From contig JAJDDW010000064.1 in assembly GCA_029260115.1 (NCBI GenBank), positions 1 through 64,000 of the forward strand: 64,000 bases of DNA. The letters run 5' to 3'. Below the pieces are notes generated by a model. That model had not been told where the DNA came from, ran no database searches, and saw only the letters and a program-made list of their open reading frames with translations. Positions 35,218 to 44,272 of the stretch are shown piece by piece. The position numbers and the translations under genes are program-made. The stretch is from Phycisphaerae bacterium. Lineage in GTDB: Bacteria; Planctomycetota; Phycisphaerae; UBA1845. Numbering within the stretch: position 1 is the first letter of the stretch; every line of letters begins with the position of its first letter.

Positions 35218-35868
35218 TTAATTGCCCGATGCGCCAGACTCGGCCCCAGCGCCATTATGCGGTTCAGCGGTCTCAACGGGGGCATGTTCATTCATTTGTT
35301 CGAGAACATCGATTTTTTGCAAAATCGTCAGGTCAACTTTTTCCAGCATAGATTCAACATCCTGCCGTTTCGTGTCAAAATTGTTTTGTGACTGGCGAAT
35401 CAGATGTTGAAGCTCACCGGCTGGGGTATCGCCATTAGTTGATTCTAAATCATCGTCCAAGAACGGCTCGGGAATTTCAGAATCGTCAATGACAGACTCA
35501 ACTTGCCCCGTCTCCGCCTTACCGGCAACGCGACCTTTATTCGAATCGAAAAAGCCGAAAAATCCCATCAGGATTACAGCCGCAGCCGCAGCCAGCGGAC
35601 CAGCGACATACAACCAACGCTGCCCACGACGCATCCACGAAGCTTCTCGCTCATCAACACACGCCAATAGCCTGTCCGTAAAATTAGCGTCCAAAGACAC
35701 TGGCTCACGGTCTGACGTCACGATATGCCCGCTAACTTCCAACAGCGCCAGCGCCCGCCGACAGTCGGCACACTTTACGCAATGCGCCCCCAGCTCCGTC
35801 CGTTGGCTGGCCGACAGCTCGCCGTCCAGATAAGCGTCAAACAATTTTTGCGCCGCTTCGCAACGCAT
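35218..35868 (-). CDS. Zinc-finger anti-sigma factor
   Basis: 216-aa membrane anti-sigma factor. The N-terminus has the ZAS/zf-HC2 pattern: MRCEAAQKLFDAYLDGELSA then GAHCVKCADCRRAL, with HCxxCxxC ligands. One membrane helix lies at about 95-113 (VAGPLAAAAAVILMGFFGFF). The outer part is acidic and ends with helical, Glu-rich sequence. The start is about 70 bases after the ECF sigma gene, so the pair is almost certainly cotranscribed and functionally linked. The outer domain probably receives the signal. Confidence 0.9.
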   Translation of the reverse strand: MRCEAAQKLFDAYLDGELSASQRTELGAHCVKCADCRRALALLEVSGHIVTSDREPVSLDANFTDRLLACVDEREASWMRRGQRWLYVAGPLAAAAAVILMGFFGFFDSNKGRVAGKAETGQVESVIDDSEIPEPFLDDDLESTNGDTPAGELQHLIRQSQNNFDTKRQDVESMLEKVDLTILQKIDVLEQMNEHAPVETAEPHNGAGAESGASGN

Positions 35869-35938
35869 GATAATTACCTAACCTTGTTAGTGACCAAACC
35901 AGTTAGCCAAGGCGCTCTGCCCTAGCGTTCAATACCTT

Positions 35939-36556
35939 CTACCCAGCTAAGCCGGAAAGATTGCGAAATTGTAGCAAATCTTTTTCGCTGGTCGATTCCA
36001 GCATATTTCGCAATCGCAAACGCGCCCTGTGAAGATGGCTTTTCACAGTCGCAACTGGCAGTTCTAGAATGCGGGCAATTTCCTGGCAACTCATACTCTG
36101 CCGATAAAACAACAACACCGAAGCCCGTTGTTGCGGCGACAATTGGTCCACCGCCGACCACACATCGCTACGCAATTGAGCCGCCTCAGCCGACTCAACA
36201 TTCTCGGAAGGTGATTCGTGACTTTGTAGTGGCATCGAAGCAAAATCTATATCACCGTTCACCGCCTGCTTCTTACGCATGCGATTCAGGCACATCCGAT
36301 AGCCAATGGTAAATAGCCAGGTACTAAACCGAAATTCAACACGAAATGATTCAAGTGAGGCAAAAGCCTTCAGGAACGCATCCTGACAAACTTCTTCTGC
36401 ATCGTGATGGTTGCGGGTCATACGCCAGATAAAAGCGAACAGACGATCTTTGTGCTGATCGACCAATTCGCGCAGGGCCAGCTTATCCCCGCTACGCGCG
36501 CGCGCGATCAGCTTCCGCTCCAGCTCTCGGATATTTTCTTCCGCAGCTAATTTCAC
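35939..36556 (-). CDS. ECF RNA polymerase sigma factor (RpoE-like)
   Basis: 205-aa ECF sigma factor. Region 2: ELVDQHKDRLFAFIWRMTRN, HHDAEEVCQDAFLKAFASL and RFSTWLFTIGYRMCLNRMRK. Region 4: LSPQQRASVLLFYRQSMSCQ, EIARILELPVATVKSHLHRA. Both promoter-binding helices look intact. It is divergent from smpB. The partner is the zinc anti-sigma factor downstream. This resembles the RpoE/SigW type more closely than the sigma factor at 13403-14002. Confidence 0.94.
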   Translation of the reverse strand: MKLAAEENIRELERKLIARARSGDKLALRELVDQHKDRLFAFIWRMTRNHHDAEEVCQDAFLKAFASLESFRVEFRFSTWLFTIGYRMCLNRMRKKQAVNGDIDFASMPLQSHESPSENVESAEAAQLRSDVWSAVDQLSPQQRASVLLFYRQSMSCQEIARILELPVATVKSHLHRARLRLRNMLESTSEKDLLQFRNLSGLAG

Positions 36557-36706
36557 AATACACCTACCTCCATATATTATAACTCCCGCCGAGCGGATAA
36601 GTTGCCCTATAGTGTAACACCTATAAAATCGGCTCGGTAGCTCGTAGGCATCAGAAGATCGCTAAAAATACGTGCTATAGCATACATTTTACAGTAATAG
36701 TGCAAA

Positions 36707-37183
36707 ATGGCCAAGAAAACGACTAAAAAGAAGCCCGAATCATCCGTCTGCCAGAACAAAAAAGCTGGCTTTCGATACGAGATTCTTGAAAAAATCGAAT
36801 GCGGGATGGTATTATTGGGCACAGAAATAAAAAGTTTACGCGATCAAGGAGCCTCACTCGACGAATCTTACGCCCAAATCCGCGGCGACGAGCTCTGGCT
36901 AGTCGACTGCCACATCCCCGCGTACAAGTTCGGGCACACGACCAACCACGAACCCCGCCGACGTCGCAAGCTGCTATTACACAAACAACAGATGAGCAAA
37001 CTAAAGCCCAGAGTCGAACAACGAGGCCAGACGCTCGTCCCACTTCGCATATACTATAACGAACGAGGCATCGCAAAAATCACGATCGCATTAGCCAGCG
37101 GTAAGAAACATGCTGACAAACGACAGGACGCCCGCAAGAAACAACACCAACGCGACATGGAACGCGCTATGCGCGGAAGATAA
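36707..37183 (+). CDS. smpB: SsrA-binding protein SmpB
   Basis: 158-aa tmRNA-binding protein needed for trans-translation. The beta-barrel core contains NKKAGFRYEILEKIECGMVL, LLGTEIKSLRDQGASLDESY, then HEPRRRRKLLLHKQQ and VPLRIYYNERGIAKITIAL. The basic C-terminal tail that probes the empty ribosomal A-site is present (GKKHADKRQDARKKQHQRDM). The tmRNA gene itself is not found in this window. Confidence 0.97.
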   Translation: MAKKTTKKKPESSVCQNKKAGFRYEILEKIECGMVLLGTEIKSLRDQGASLDESYAQIRGDELWLVDCHIPAYKFGHTTNHEPRRRRKLLLHKQQMSKLKPRVEQRGQTLVPLRIYYNERGIAKITIALASGKKHADKRQDARKKQHQRDMERAMRGR

Positions 37184-37193
37184 CGAATCGTTT

Positions 37194-37223
37194 CGTTATG
37201 CCATAGCATGATCTACTTGGCTG
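37194..37223. repeat. Dispersed repeat R4, copy 1
   Basis: TATGCCATAGCATGATCTAC, then TTGGCTG; it matches the segment at 42663-42693 with few changes. It sits between smpB and the GYF-domain gene. Confidence 0.5.
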
Positions 37224-37306
37224 TTCGACAATCGCGATGAAAAGGAGTAGGTTGGGCCTCGTTCGATACAAGTGAATGCGGTCGCCGATTTTCAAAGAAA
37301 TGGATT

Positions 37307-38542
37307 ATGATGTCACGGAAGTTCTACTACCGTCGCGGCAATGAAATCCACGGGCCAGTCGGCGTGCAAGAACTCCGGCGGATGGCAAACGACGGCACGC
37401 TGAATAAGGCGGATCACATCAGGCCCGACGGCGAGGAGAAATGGTACGTAGTTGGGACTGTGAAGGGACTCTTTCCTGACCCAACCGCTAATTCGGCGTC
37501 GTCCGGAGATCGCCCTGCAGCCCCCGATGTCGCCCCTGTGCCGCCGCGAGCGCAAACGCCAGTAGAGGAGCTTTCTGACGCAGTTCGTCGGGGAAGCACG
37601 CCCGAGCTAGTGCACACCCCTGGGTTGTCTACCGTTAATGTCCTACTACCTCGTCGTGGGTCTAGCCTAGGAATCGCAGCACTGGTGTTGGGCATCTTGG
37701 CGTTTTTATTCTGTTGGGTTCCGTTATTGGGCGCTATCACGTTGCCGCTGAGTGGTTTAGGTGCGCTTCTGGGCATCATCGGGATTGTCATCGCATTGAC
37801 ACGTAAAGGGGTCGGAATCGGATTTCCGATTGCGGGCACTGCGGTGTCTGTCTTGGCTCTGGTGATTGCGTTCACAATGACATCGGCTATGGTGGCCGGA
37901 ATCGGAGCAGCGGGCGATGCGATAAGCGAAGCCCACGCCCAGCGCGACGCAACCAACCAAGAGCAGGTCAACAGAGCTGCAACACCAAGAAGCGAAACCG
38001 GGGATGTAGAGTCTGCGAGCCAGCGTTCTGTGCGTACTCCGTCACCTCCACCAGAGCCAGAGTGGGCACTGGCCGACTCTCCGGTCAAGCAAGATGGTGT
38101 GCAGATTCAGGTAGTGACCGCGGAAGTGGGTTATGTGTCGGTGAACGATCCGACATCGATGAGTGATGAGCCCAGCCAGTCGAACAATCCACAACTCGTG
38201 ATTACTATCAAACTCACCAACCTCAGTGTTACCAAGAAACTCGACTATCGCACGTGGGCTGGAGGGAGAATGTCATTCGACCGAGATTTTGGAACGCTTC
38301 AGGATAACTTCGGCAACAGCTACAAGCGAGTGAATTTCGGTATTATGAGCACACCAGTAGGGCGAACCCAATCGTCGTCGATCTTTCCAAAGAAGACGAT
38401 TACCGACGTATTGATCTTCGAACCCCCGATCGACGCGGCCGAACACCTAAACCTCGAGCTCCCCGCAAAGAACTTCGGCGGGACTGGAATGATTCGAATC
38501 CGTATTGCCATAACAATGGTTGAGCGGTCAACAGGCGGGTAG
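37307..38542 (+). CDS. GYF_2-domain membrane protein of unknown function
   Basis: 411-aa protein. Residues 1-55 are a GYF_2/DUF4339-like domain: KFYYRRGNEIHGPVGVQELR, then WYVVGTVKGLFP. A Pro/Ala-rich linker follows, then a DUF4190-like pair of membrane helices with a Gly-rich turn (SLGIAALVLGILAFLFCWVP and GLGALLGIIGIVIALTR, plus FPIAGTAVSVLALVIAF). The C-terminal 150 residues are a beta-rich outer domain similar in layout to DUF4352-type domains. Function is unknown. Third-position use of G and T is higher than in neighbouring plus-strand genes, and an R4 repeat lies just upstream, so acquisition by transfer is possible. Confidence 0.72.
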   Translation: MMSRKFYYRRGNEIHGPVGVQELRRMANDGTLNKADHIRPDGEEKWYVVGTVKGLFPDPTANSASSGDRPAAPDVAPVPPRAQTPVEELSDAVRRGSTPELVHTPGLSTVNVLLPRRGSSLGIAALVLGILAFLFCWVPLLGAITLPLSGLGALLGIIGIVIALTRKGVGIGFPIAGTAVSVLALVIAFTMTSAMVAGIGAAGDAISEAHAQRDATNQEQVNRAATPRSETGDVESASQRSVRTPSPPPEPEWALADSPVKQDGVQIQVVTAEVGYVSVNDPTSMSDEPSQSNNPQLVITIKLTNLSVTKKLDYRTWAGGRMSFDRDFGTLQDNFGNSYKRVNFGIMSTPVGRTQSSSIFPKKTITDVLIFEPPIDAAEHLNLELPAKNFGGTGMIRIRIAITMVERSTGG

Positions 38543-38628
38543 GGCATCCAGATGCGCATCGGGATTGCCTGTTGTCTTCGACTCATCACAATTTACCACA
38601 TATCCTTTCTTCGAGTAGCATAGAAACC

Positions 38629-40374
38629 ATGTCTACTCATCAATCACCAACAAAACGCACAACGCTAGCCATAGCTGGCGTGATATTTTTTACATCTTTA
38701 TTTTCAACCATCACACAAGCTGAAACTAAAGACCCTACTTGGATTGTTCGTGGTAAAGAGTGCATGGTCGCTAGCGATCATCACTTAGCCTCTATGGCCG
38801 GACTTCGGATTCTTAAGCGCGGAGGCAACGCTGTAGACGCGGCCTGCGCCGTCTCCTTTGCACTGGCTGTCTCCAGACCACAAAGCACGGGCCTGGGCGG
38901 TGGCGGGTTTATGATGGTGCGGATGGCTAATAGCGGTGAGACCACCGTCATTGATTCACGAGAAACAGCCCCGGCTGCGTCTTCATCAAATATGTATGAT
39001 CTAGCAGTCGCAGCGGATCCTACCATGGCCCCGCCAAGTCGTTACGCTCACCTTGCCGTAGCCGTGCCCGGCCTGCTAGCAGGTAATACCCAAGCCCTGC
39101 AACAATTCGGCACCATGAAACTCGATGAGCTACTCGCTCCGGCCATTGAGATCTCTACGAACGGTTTCGAGGTTGACGATCATTACGTCAAAGCCTGCCA
39201 TGACGTGCTATCGGCCTATGAAGCGCATCCCACCTTGCGGCAAAGTTGTTCGTATGTATACGAGGTGCATCTTCGCAAGGGAAAGCTACCACGCATCGGA
39301 GACCGTCTACGACAACCGGCACTAGCTAAGCTACTTCAAGCCATTGCAGACCAAGGCCCAAACGTATTTTATCATGGCCCTGTTGCCGCTGCCATTGAAC
39401 AAGAAATGAAGCGACACCACGGCATCATGACGCAGGCAGACATGGCTAACTATCGCGTGTCTCTGCGAGCGCCACTGGTGTCATCCTATCGAGAATTTCA
39501 AATCATCACCGTACCACCGCCTTCGTCAGGTGGTACTTGTATTATAGAATCACTCAACATTCTCGAAAATGTTGATCTTGCCGCCGTGGACAAGTCCAAC
39601 GCGCCACTTGCCCGTCACTATATGATCGAGACGATGAAACACGCCTTTGCAGATCGGGCACGATGGATGGCTGACCCGGCTTTTGCCGACATCCCCACAA
39701 AGCTCATCACGTCCAAGCCTTACGCAAAACGGCTGGCAAGTCTGATCAATCATCACGCCGTTTCGAAAGCGGCTTATGGAACAACGCAATTACCAGAGGA
39801 CAAAGGGACGAGTCATTTTTCGATCGTTGACCGCTGGGGCAATTGTGTCGTTAGCACCGAGACGATTAACACAGAGTTTGGTTCGCTGTCTGCCGTGGGT
39901 GAGTGGGGATTAATTCTTAACAACGAGATGGACGACTTCGCAGCCGAGCATGGCCGCCCCAATGCCTTCGGCCTGACACAATCTGACCGCAACGCACCCG
40001 AACCCGGGAAGCGGCCATTATCGAGCATGTCACCAACCATCGTCTTGAAAGAGCAAAAGCCTGTCCTGTTACTCGGCGCCTCGGGCGGGCCTAGAATCAT
40101 CACCGCAGTACTCAACGTAATGATCAACGTACTCGATTTTAATTTACCCTTAGCCAAGGCCATCGAAAACACGCGGGTACACCACCAATGGATGCCAAAC
40201 GAAGTTGCGTTCGATCAAAAACCCGACGAGTCTATCGCGACAGCATTGCGATCGCTCGGACACACGTTGGCTAAGAAACAAAAAAAAGCCATGGTTCAAG
40301 CCATCCAAATCCACGACGGTGCATTGATCGGTGCCAGCGACCCTCGAAAAGGTGGCAGGCCCGCTGGATATTGA
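38629..40374 (+). CDS. ggt: Gamma-glutamyltransferase
   Basis: 581-aa periplasmic Ntn-hydrolase that cleaves or transfers the gamma-glutamyl group of glutathione. The signal peptide is TTLAIAGVIFFTSLFSTITQ. The enzyme opens with MVASDHHLASMAGLRILKRG and GGNAVDAACAVSFALAVSRP. The self-cleavage site and catalytic threonine is the T of KGTSHFSIVDRWGNCVVSTE (about residue 394), followed by the lid-related NTEFGSLSAVGEWGLILNNE. The Gly pair SGGPRIITAVLNV is also visible. I chose the ATG at 38629 because the signal peptide then begins cleanly; the track start at 38572 adds 19 residues without support. Confidence 0.95.
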   Translation: MSTHQSPTKRTTLAIAGVIFFTSLFSTITQAETKDPTWIVRGKECMVASDHHLASMAGLRILKRGGNAVDAACAVSFALAVSRPQSTGLGGGGFMMVRMANSGETTVIDSRETAPAASSSNMYDLAVAADPTMAPPSRYAHLAVAVPGLLAGNTQALQQFGTMKLDELLAPAIEISTNGFEVDDHYVKACHDVLSAYEAHPTLRQSCSYVYEVHLRKGKLPRIGDRLRQPALAKLLQAIADQGPNVFYHGPVAAAIEQEMKRHHGIMTQADMANYRVSLRAPLVSSYREFQIITVPPPSSGGTCIIESLNILENVDLAAVDKSNAPLARHYMIETMKHAFADRARWMADPAFADIPTKLITSKPYAKRLASLINHHAVSKAAYGTTQLPEDKGTSHFSIVDRWGNCVVSTETINTEFGSLSAVGEWGLILNNEMDDFAAEHGRPNAFGLTQSDRNAPEPGKRPLSSMSPTIVLKEQKPVLLLGASGGPRIITAVLNVMINVLDFNLPLAKAIENTRVHHQWMPNEVAFDQKPDESIATALRSLGHTLAKKQKKAMVQAIQIHDGALIGASDPRKGGRPAGY

Positions 40375-40384
40375 AACATTTCAT

Positions 40385-40400
40385 GTCCATCTAAATGGAC
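40385..40400. terminator. Hairpin between convergent ggt and hydrolase genes
   Basis: GTCCAT-CTAA-ATGGAC, a 6-bp stem in the 45-base gap between convergent genes. There is no T-run, so this is weak. Confidence 0.3.
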
Positions 40401-40419
40401 CCAGCCCACCCGAAATACC

Positions 40420-41265
40420 CTATTTCTTATGCATTTGGTCAATCATGCTTCGCAAGTGACGATTGAATTCATCTGGCTTCTCTAGCATGATGAAGTGTCC
40501 AGTATCTGGCATAAGCACTGCTTCAAAATCGCCGTACTTACGGTTTATCTTGACTTCGGTTTTATACGGAGTCGCCGCGTTTATGGCCCGGACTGGAACG
40601 CCCGCCGCTGCCAGCGCCGACTTCCCGTCGAATGTGTTGTGAGCGATCAGCAATGAGGTTGCTGCTTTTCGGTCTGCCATAACAGGATTTTGCAGCATTG
40701 ATTTAAGTATTGCGCTATTGCGATCTGCGAAAAAACCGCTTAAAAATCGCGCCCGTGCCCCTTCGAAATCGTCTTCAAATTTCTTAACGAATCGTTTAGT
40801 CGCATCGGGAGACGAAATGTACTCCACATTTTGCAACGCATCCACCGCGACAACGCCCCGAGCAATACCACGCAACTTCGATGCAGCCGCGAGTACGACA
40901 GGACCGCCCATGGAGTGACCCACAAGGACAACTTGTTCAAGTGACAAACCACGAACAACAGACGCAACGTCGGCACCTAACCCATCGATCGACCACGAGT
41001 CACGGTTCGCTCCCGAAGCGCCGTGCCCTGGCAGGTCGATGGTAATGACGCGGAACGACTTACGAAACTCCGGGATTTGCATGCGCCAGTGAGTGTGATC
41101 ACAGGTCCATCCATGCACGAAAACAATGGCTGGTTCGCCGTGCCCCACAGAGGTATAGAAAATGTTAACGCCATCCTCTGCCTGTATCTTCCCAGTCTCA
41201 AGCCCGTTAGCCAAAGCCGTGCCCACCACCATGGAAAACAGTGCCAATGCCAGTCGCATGATCAC
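40420..41265 (-). CDS. Exported alpha/beta hydrolase
   Basis: 281-aa hydrolase with a signal peptide (LALALFSMVVGTALANG). Oxyanion region IVFVHGWTCDHTHWRMQI, then ITIDLPGHGASG; nucleophile elbow LVGHSMGGPVVLAA with Ser near residue 117; catalytic His in PDTGHFIMLEKPDEF. The catalytic acid is probably the Asp before the final third. Substrate unknown; family members include esterases and haloperoxidase-like hydrolases. A GTG start with GGAG seven bases upstream is plausible; an ATG two codons later is the alternative. Confidence 0.87.
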   Translation of the reverse strand: MIMRLALALFSMVVGTALANGLETGKIQAEDGVNIFYTSVGHGEPAIVFVHGWTCDHTHWRMQIPEFRKSFRVITIDLPGHGASGANRDSWSIDGLGADVASVVRGLSLEQVVLVGHSMGGPVVLAAASKLRGIARGVVAVDALQNVEYISSPDATKRFVKKFEDDFEGARARFLSGFFADRNSAILKSMLQNPVMADRKAATSLLIAHNTFDGKSALAAAGVPVRAINAATPYKTEVKINRKYGDFEAVLMPDTGHFIMLEKPDEFNRHLRSMIDQMHKK

Positions 41266-41310
41266 ACGAAGTCTCCTAACTCAAATGAGCCAAGTAGCCC
41301 ATGTCGTTTG

Positions 41311-41346
41311 TCGTTCTTTCACCTACTAGCCGAAGGTTGACAAGTC
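41311..41346. repeat. Dispersed repeat R1, copy
   Basis: TCGTTCTTTCACCTACTAGC, then CGAAGGTTGACAAGTC; a diverged copy of the R1 hairpin found at 54231-54272 and 63490-63531. Confidence 0.5.
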
Positions 41347-41561
41347 TTTATCATCAAACCCGTAGCCACTGGCGCCCAATCCTTATCGTGACAAATGCAT
41401 AATAACCATAAAAAACCGAAGTGCGACTATAAAAAGCAGATCAGCGTACCGACCCACAGGTGTGCCTCATAAATTGTCTCCCCTCCCATTTGACGACCAT
41501 CCCCCATCGCGCATAGGCTAACCATGTCCGGTGATAACCAAAACAAAAGCGGAGCCTGCTC

Positions 41562-41993
41562 GTGAACCAAAATACATCTAACATGCTACTATACGACGAC
41601 GGTTGTCCGCTTTGCACCTTCCAAATGCGCATCATCACCTGGCTAGATTGGTTCAACATCGTGAGCCTAGTCCCGCTGTCACACCCCGATGCCAAGCTCA
41701 TCGCCCCGCAGCTTTCGCGTGAGCAATTACTCGAAGCTGTCCACTGCGTCATGCCCACAGGCCGAGTGCTTCGTGGGGCGCGGGCGTTACGCTTTCTCTT
41801 CATGCGCATGCCGCTACTTATCCCCGTCGGCCTATTCCTTTGGCTGCCCGGCGTCATCTGGGTGGCAGAGATTGTCTACAACGCTGTTAGTCGTAACCGT
41901 CACCTGCTCAGCAAACTTTTCGGCTGTAAAGAAGCCTGCTCGATCATGCCCACGCGCAAACGAGAAGGCGATGTCAAACAAGCGGATTCATAA
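41562..41993 (+). CDS. DUF393 (DCC-family) thiol-disulfide oxidoreductase-like protein
   Basis: 143-aa thioredoxin-fold protein. The family's DxxCPLC motif is LLYDDGCPLCTFQMRII near the N-terminus. Further blocks are LEAVHCVMPTGRVLRGARAL and the hydrophobic RMPLLIPVGLFLWLPGVI. A C-terminal CKEAC pair is present. Redox activity is assumed from the CPLC motif; the partner is unknown. The DinB-like gene begins 24 bases downstream, so the two probably form an operon. Confidence 0.87.
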   Translation: MNQNTSNMLLYDDGCPLCTFQMRIITWLDWFNIVSLVPLSHPDAKLIAPQLSREQLLEAVHCVMPTGRVLRGARALRFLFMRMPLLIPVGLFLWLPGVIWVAEIVYNAVSRNRHLLSKLFGCKEACSIMPTRKREGDVKQADS

Positions 41994-42017
41994 AATTCTG
42001 TTTAGAAAATAACAACG

Positions 42018-42509
42018 ATGGCTAAAGCCCAACAATGCGAAGCGACGCTCGAACTCATCGAAGCTTGGCAGACCAACCACCGGATCAATATGCTACTCAT
42101 CGACAAAATCACTGACGAGGGCATGCTACAAACACTATCCAAGCGCGGTGGCCGAGGCGTTACGGGCGAGTTCGCGCACATGCACAACAACCGCGTGTGG
42201 CAGCTTCAAAAACGCGCGAAGGACTTAGCCGAGGGGCTAACCATTTTCGAGACGAAATCACTACCCAGTAAGGCCCAACTTCGCAAAGCCATGAAAGCCT
42301 CGACCCAAGGTATTCAAGCCCTGCTCACCGGCATATTAAACCATGAGCCTAAACGTCGCGGCTTCAAAAAGGGCCTATTCACCACCCTCTCCTATTTCGT
42401 CACCCACGAAGCCCACCACCGAGGCCGGATTCTACTCACCCTCAAAGTCAGCGGCCACACGCTTGATAAAACTACGCAAATGACAATCTGGGGTTGGGAT
42501 CAATTGTAG
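42018..42509 (+). CDS. DinB-like protein, second copy
   Basis: 163-aa helical-bundle protein of the DinB superfamily. Candidate metal ligands are the His in GVTGEFAHMHNNRVWQLQ and the pair in YFVTHEAHHRGRILLTLKVS. It ends with the MTIWGWDQL element common in this subgroup. Function is unknown. It is downstream of the DUF393 gene on the same strand. Compared with the protein at 20460-20996 only the fold-level features are shared. Confidence 0.8.
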   Translation: MAKAQQCEATLELIEAWQTNHRINMLLIDKITDEGMLQTLSKRGGRGVTGEFAHMHNNRVWQLQKRAKDLAEGLTIFETKSLPSKAQLRKAMKASTQGIQALLTGILNHEPKRRGFKKGLFTTLSYFVTHEAHHRGRILLTLKVSGHTLDKTTQMTIWGWDQL

Positions 42510-42662
42510 CTAGTAGGCCTAGCATGTGCCAAGACTATGTCATTATTGGGCAGAAAGTATACCACATGCACAGCGAGCCGCATGCTTCAGCTTGCGCGGA
42601 CACACGAACCAATGAACGCTCGCCAGCGGTATCGGCATACTATTGCATGACTCTTAGACGTT

Positions 42663-42693
42663 CGCGTCATGCAATAGCATGACCTACTTGCTG
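42663..42693. repeat. Dispersed repeat R4, copy 2
   Basis: TCATGCAATAGCATGACCTA, then CTTGCTG. It matches 37194-37223. The first part also pairs with TATTGCATGAC about 15 bases upstream, forming a stem-loop. Confidence 0.5.
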
Positions 42694-42705
42694 CACCTTC
42701 ACCAC

Positions 42706-43107
42706 TTATGACTGCGCCTTAGTAGCTAGCAAACTACGCACCAATTCTGTCAGCGCTGCACGATCAATCGGCTTAGCGACATAATCATCCGCCCCGCACT
42801 CTGCGGCCCGCTCCACATCGCCCGGTTCGTTCAGTGCCGTGACCATGACAATGACAATTTCGCGCGTCGCGGGATCGCTTTTGAGTCTACTGCACACTTC
42901 AAAGCCAGATATTTTGGGCATCATAATATCCAGCAAAATCAAATCCGGCGACTCCTGCTCCACCACCGTGATCGCCTCTAGGCCATTCGTCGCGGTCAAC
43001 ACGCGTACCTCAGGAATGCCCTCCATATACACCGCGAGCAGCTCAAGATTCTGCGGATTATCGTCCACCAATAACACCGTTTGTTTTTGATCCATCGAAT
43101 CTGCCAT
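42706..43107 (-). CDS. Stand-alone response regulator receiver
   Basis: 133-aa single receiver domain. Acidic pocket: VLLVDDNPQNLELLAVYM. Phosphoacceptor: SPDLILLDIMMPKISGFEVC. The conserved Thr/Lys features appear in IVMVTALNEPG and DDYVAKPIDRAAL. There is no output domain, so it acts through protein contacts, perhaps in a phosphorelay or chemosensory path. The ORF track extends 19 codons upstream; GGAAGG before the cluster of ATGs and homology favour a start at 43107. No histidine kinase is nearby. Confidence 0.9.
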   Translation of the reverse strand: MADSMDQKQTVLLVDDNPQNLELLAVYMEGIPEVRVLTATNGLEAITVVEQESPDLILLDIMMPKISGFEVCSRLKSDPATREIVIVMVTALNEPGDVERAAECGADDYVAKPIDRAALTELVRSLLATKAQS

Positions 43108-43424
43108 AAGAAAAAGCATCCTTCCAAGCCGAACACCATCATGCCCATATGCGATCGCCTTCATCGCCCGCCTTCATCGCCATTGAATCCTAACGCCATC
43201 AGCCATAGCCGTCACGAAACACCGCAAGTACCACTGGAAGAACATACATCGGCTATAGAACTGTAGGATAATTTCCAAGTGCCGTCATTCCCGCGCAGGA
43301 GAGTGGGAATGACCATGTATATCGAAGACATGAAAGTGCTGAACGAGTCCAATCAGCGCTACAGGACCGAAACCCTAGCGCCTATCCGATTCACAAATGA
43401 CGATTTTCAGCCGTAAACAGTCCG
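43108..43424. other. Intergenic region with an R2 repeat
   Basis: About 320 bases without a gene; an R2 palindrome sits at 43284-43313, followed by unremarkable sequence up to the terminator of the PEP-CTERM gene. Confidence 0.5.
43284..43313. repeat. Dispersed palindromic repeat R2, copy
   Basis: GTCATTCCCGCGCAGGAGAG, then TGGGAATGAC; the ends are inverted repeats. Related copies are at 48397-48425, 59280-59306 and 63761-63787. Confidence 0.65.
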
Positions 43425-43470
43425 AAAAAAAAATGAGCCGGGCGATGGAAAGATTCCACGCCCGGCTCAT
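43425..43470 (-). terminator. Strong terminator after the first PEP-CTERM gene
   Basis: Minus strand: ATGAGCCGGGC pairs perfectly with GCCCGGCTCAT across a 16-base loop, then a run of nine T. It starts 40 bases after the stop codon. Confidence 0.92.
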
Positions 43471-43510
43471 ATATCCGGAATTAAAAGGGTTGATTGTCCC
43501 CAGTTTTAAC

Positions 43511-44185
43511 TTATTGCGAACGTCGTCTTCGACGACGAATCGCTGTGACTGAACCCGCAAGACCAAACAACACGAGCGTAGCAGGCTCTGGCACGACGAT
43601 GAACGTCAATGCGCCGCCAGCTAAACCTTCATTGCCTAACGTCCGAGTAAGCAATTCACCTGCGGTAAATCCTGTGGTAATGACCCCGCCAACAGCACTG
43701 TTGTTCGGATTACCAGCCAAGAGCACATCAAGATCATAAGAACCTTGAACGGCTGGCAACTGTACATCAAAAGTTGCCAGTAATACGCCTGGTTGACCAG
43801 TAACAATTTCCCACTGAACATTCGCATCGCCTGTCAATGGCATGAAGACCGCTTGGGGCAAAGGCGTCGCGTTCGACGTGACCCAAGAGGAACCACCTGT
43901 CCCTGAAGCAGTTTCAGAGAAGTCCCATTGAAAGTTACTTACATTGAGCGCAGCGTCGGTATTTGCAAAATCAAGCTGGGCGAATCTTATCAACGACGAA
44001 GCCGCCGTTGGTTCAGATACCCGTACCTCAATATTGAGGTTTTCTCCACCAGCGAATCCCGGCACGGAGCCAGAAGTCGCTAACAGCGAGCTTGAGTTTA
44101 CCACAAAATCTAGCTGAACATCAGCCGTGGCTTGCGCGACAGACGTTGTCGCTAATAATAGGGCTATTAGTCCTAATTTTGCCAT
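43511..44185 (-). CDS. PEP-CTERM secreted protein (cohesin-like beta-sandwich)
   Basis: 224-aa exported protein. The signal peptide is MAKLGLIALLLATTSVAQA. The middle is a beta-rich domain with AGGENLNIEVRVSEP and LDFANTDAALNVSNFQWDFS, similar in pattern to cohesin-type domains. The C-terminus is a textbook PEP-CTERM tail: VPEPATLVLFGLAGSVTAIR plus RRRRRSQ. The tail directs recognition by an exosortase, which is not in this window. It resembles the N-terminal part of the dockerin protein at 45108-46535. Confidence 0.88.
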   Translation of the reverse strand: MAKLGLIALLLATTSVAQATADVQLDFVVNSSSLLATSGSVPGFAGGENLNIEVRVSEPTAASSLIRFAQLDFANTDAALNVSNFQWDFSETASGTGGSSWVTSNATPLPQAVFMPLTGDANVQWEIVTGQPGVLLATFDVQLPAVQGSYDLDVLLAGNPNNSAVGGVITTGFTAGELLTRTLGNEGLAGGALTFIVVPEPATLVLFGLAGSVTAIRRRRRRSQ

Positions 44186-44272
44186 AACATTATCCCCAGT
44201 ACATCAGTTTCCATCCTGGAACCTTACTCCATCACAAGACGACGCGACACCCCACAAGGATAATCCATCGCC

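Noticed and set aside
35186-35228. Possible terminator after the zinc anti-sigma gene
   Set aside because: The G-rich repeats CGGGCAA are direct, and the T-tract lies inside the loop rather than after the stem, so it is not a standard terminator.
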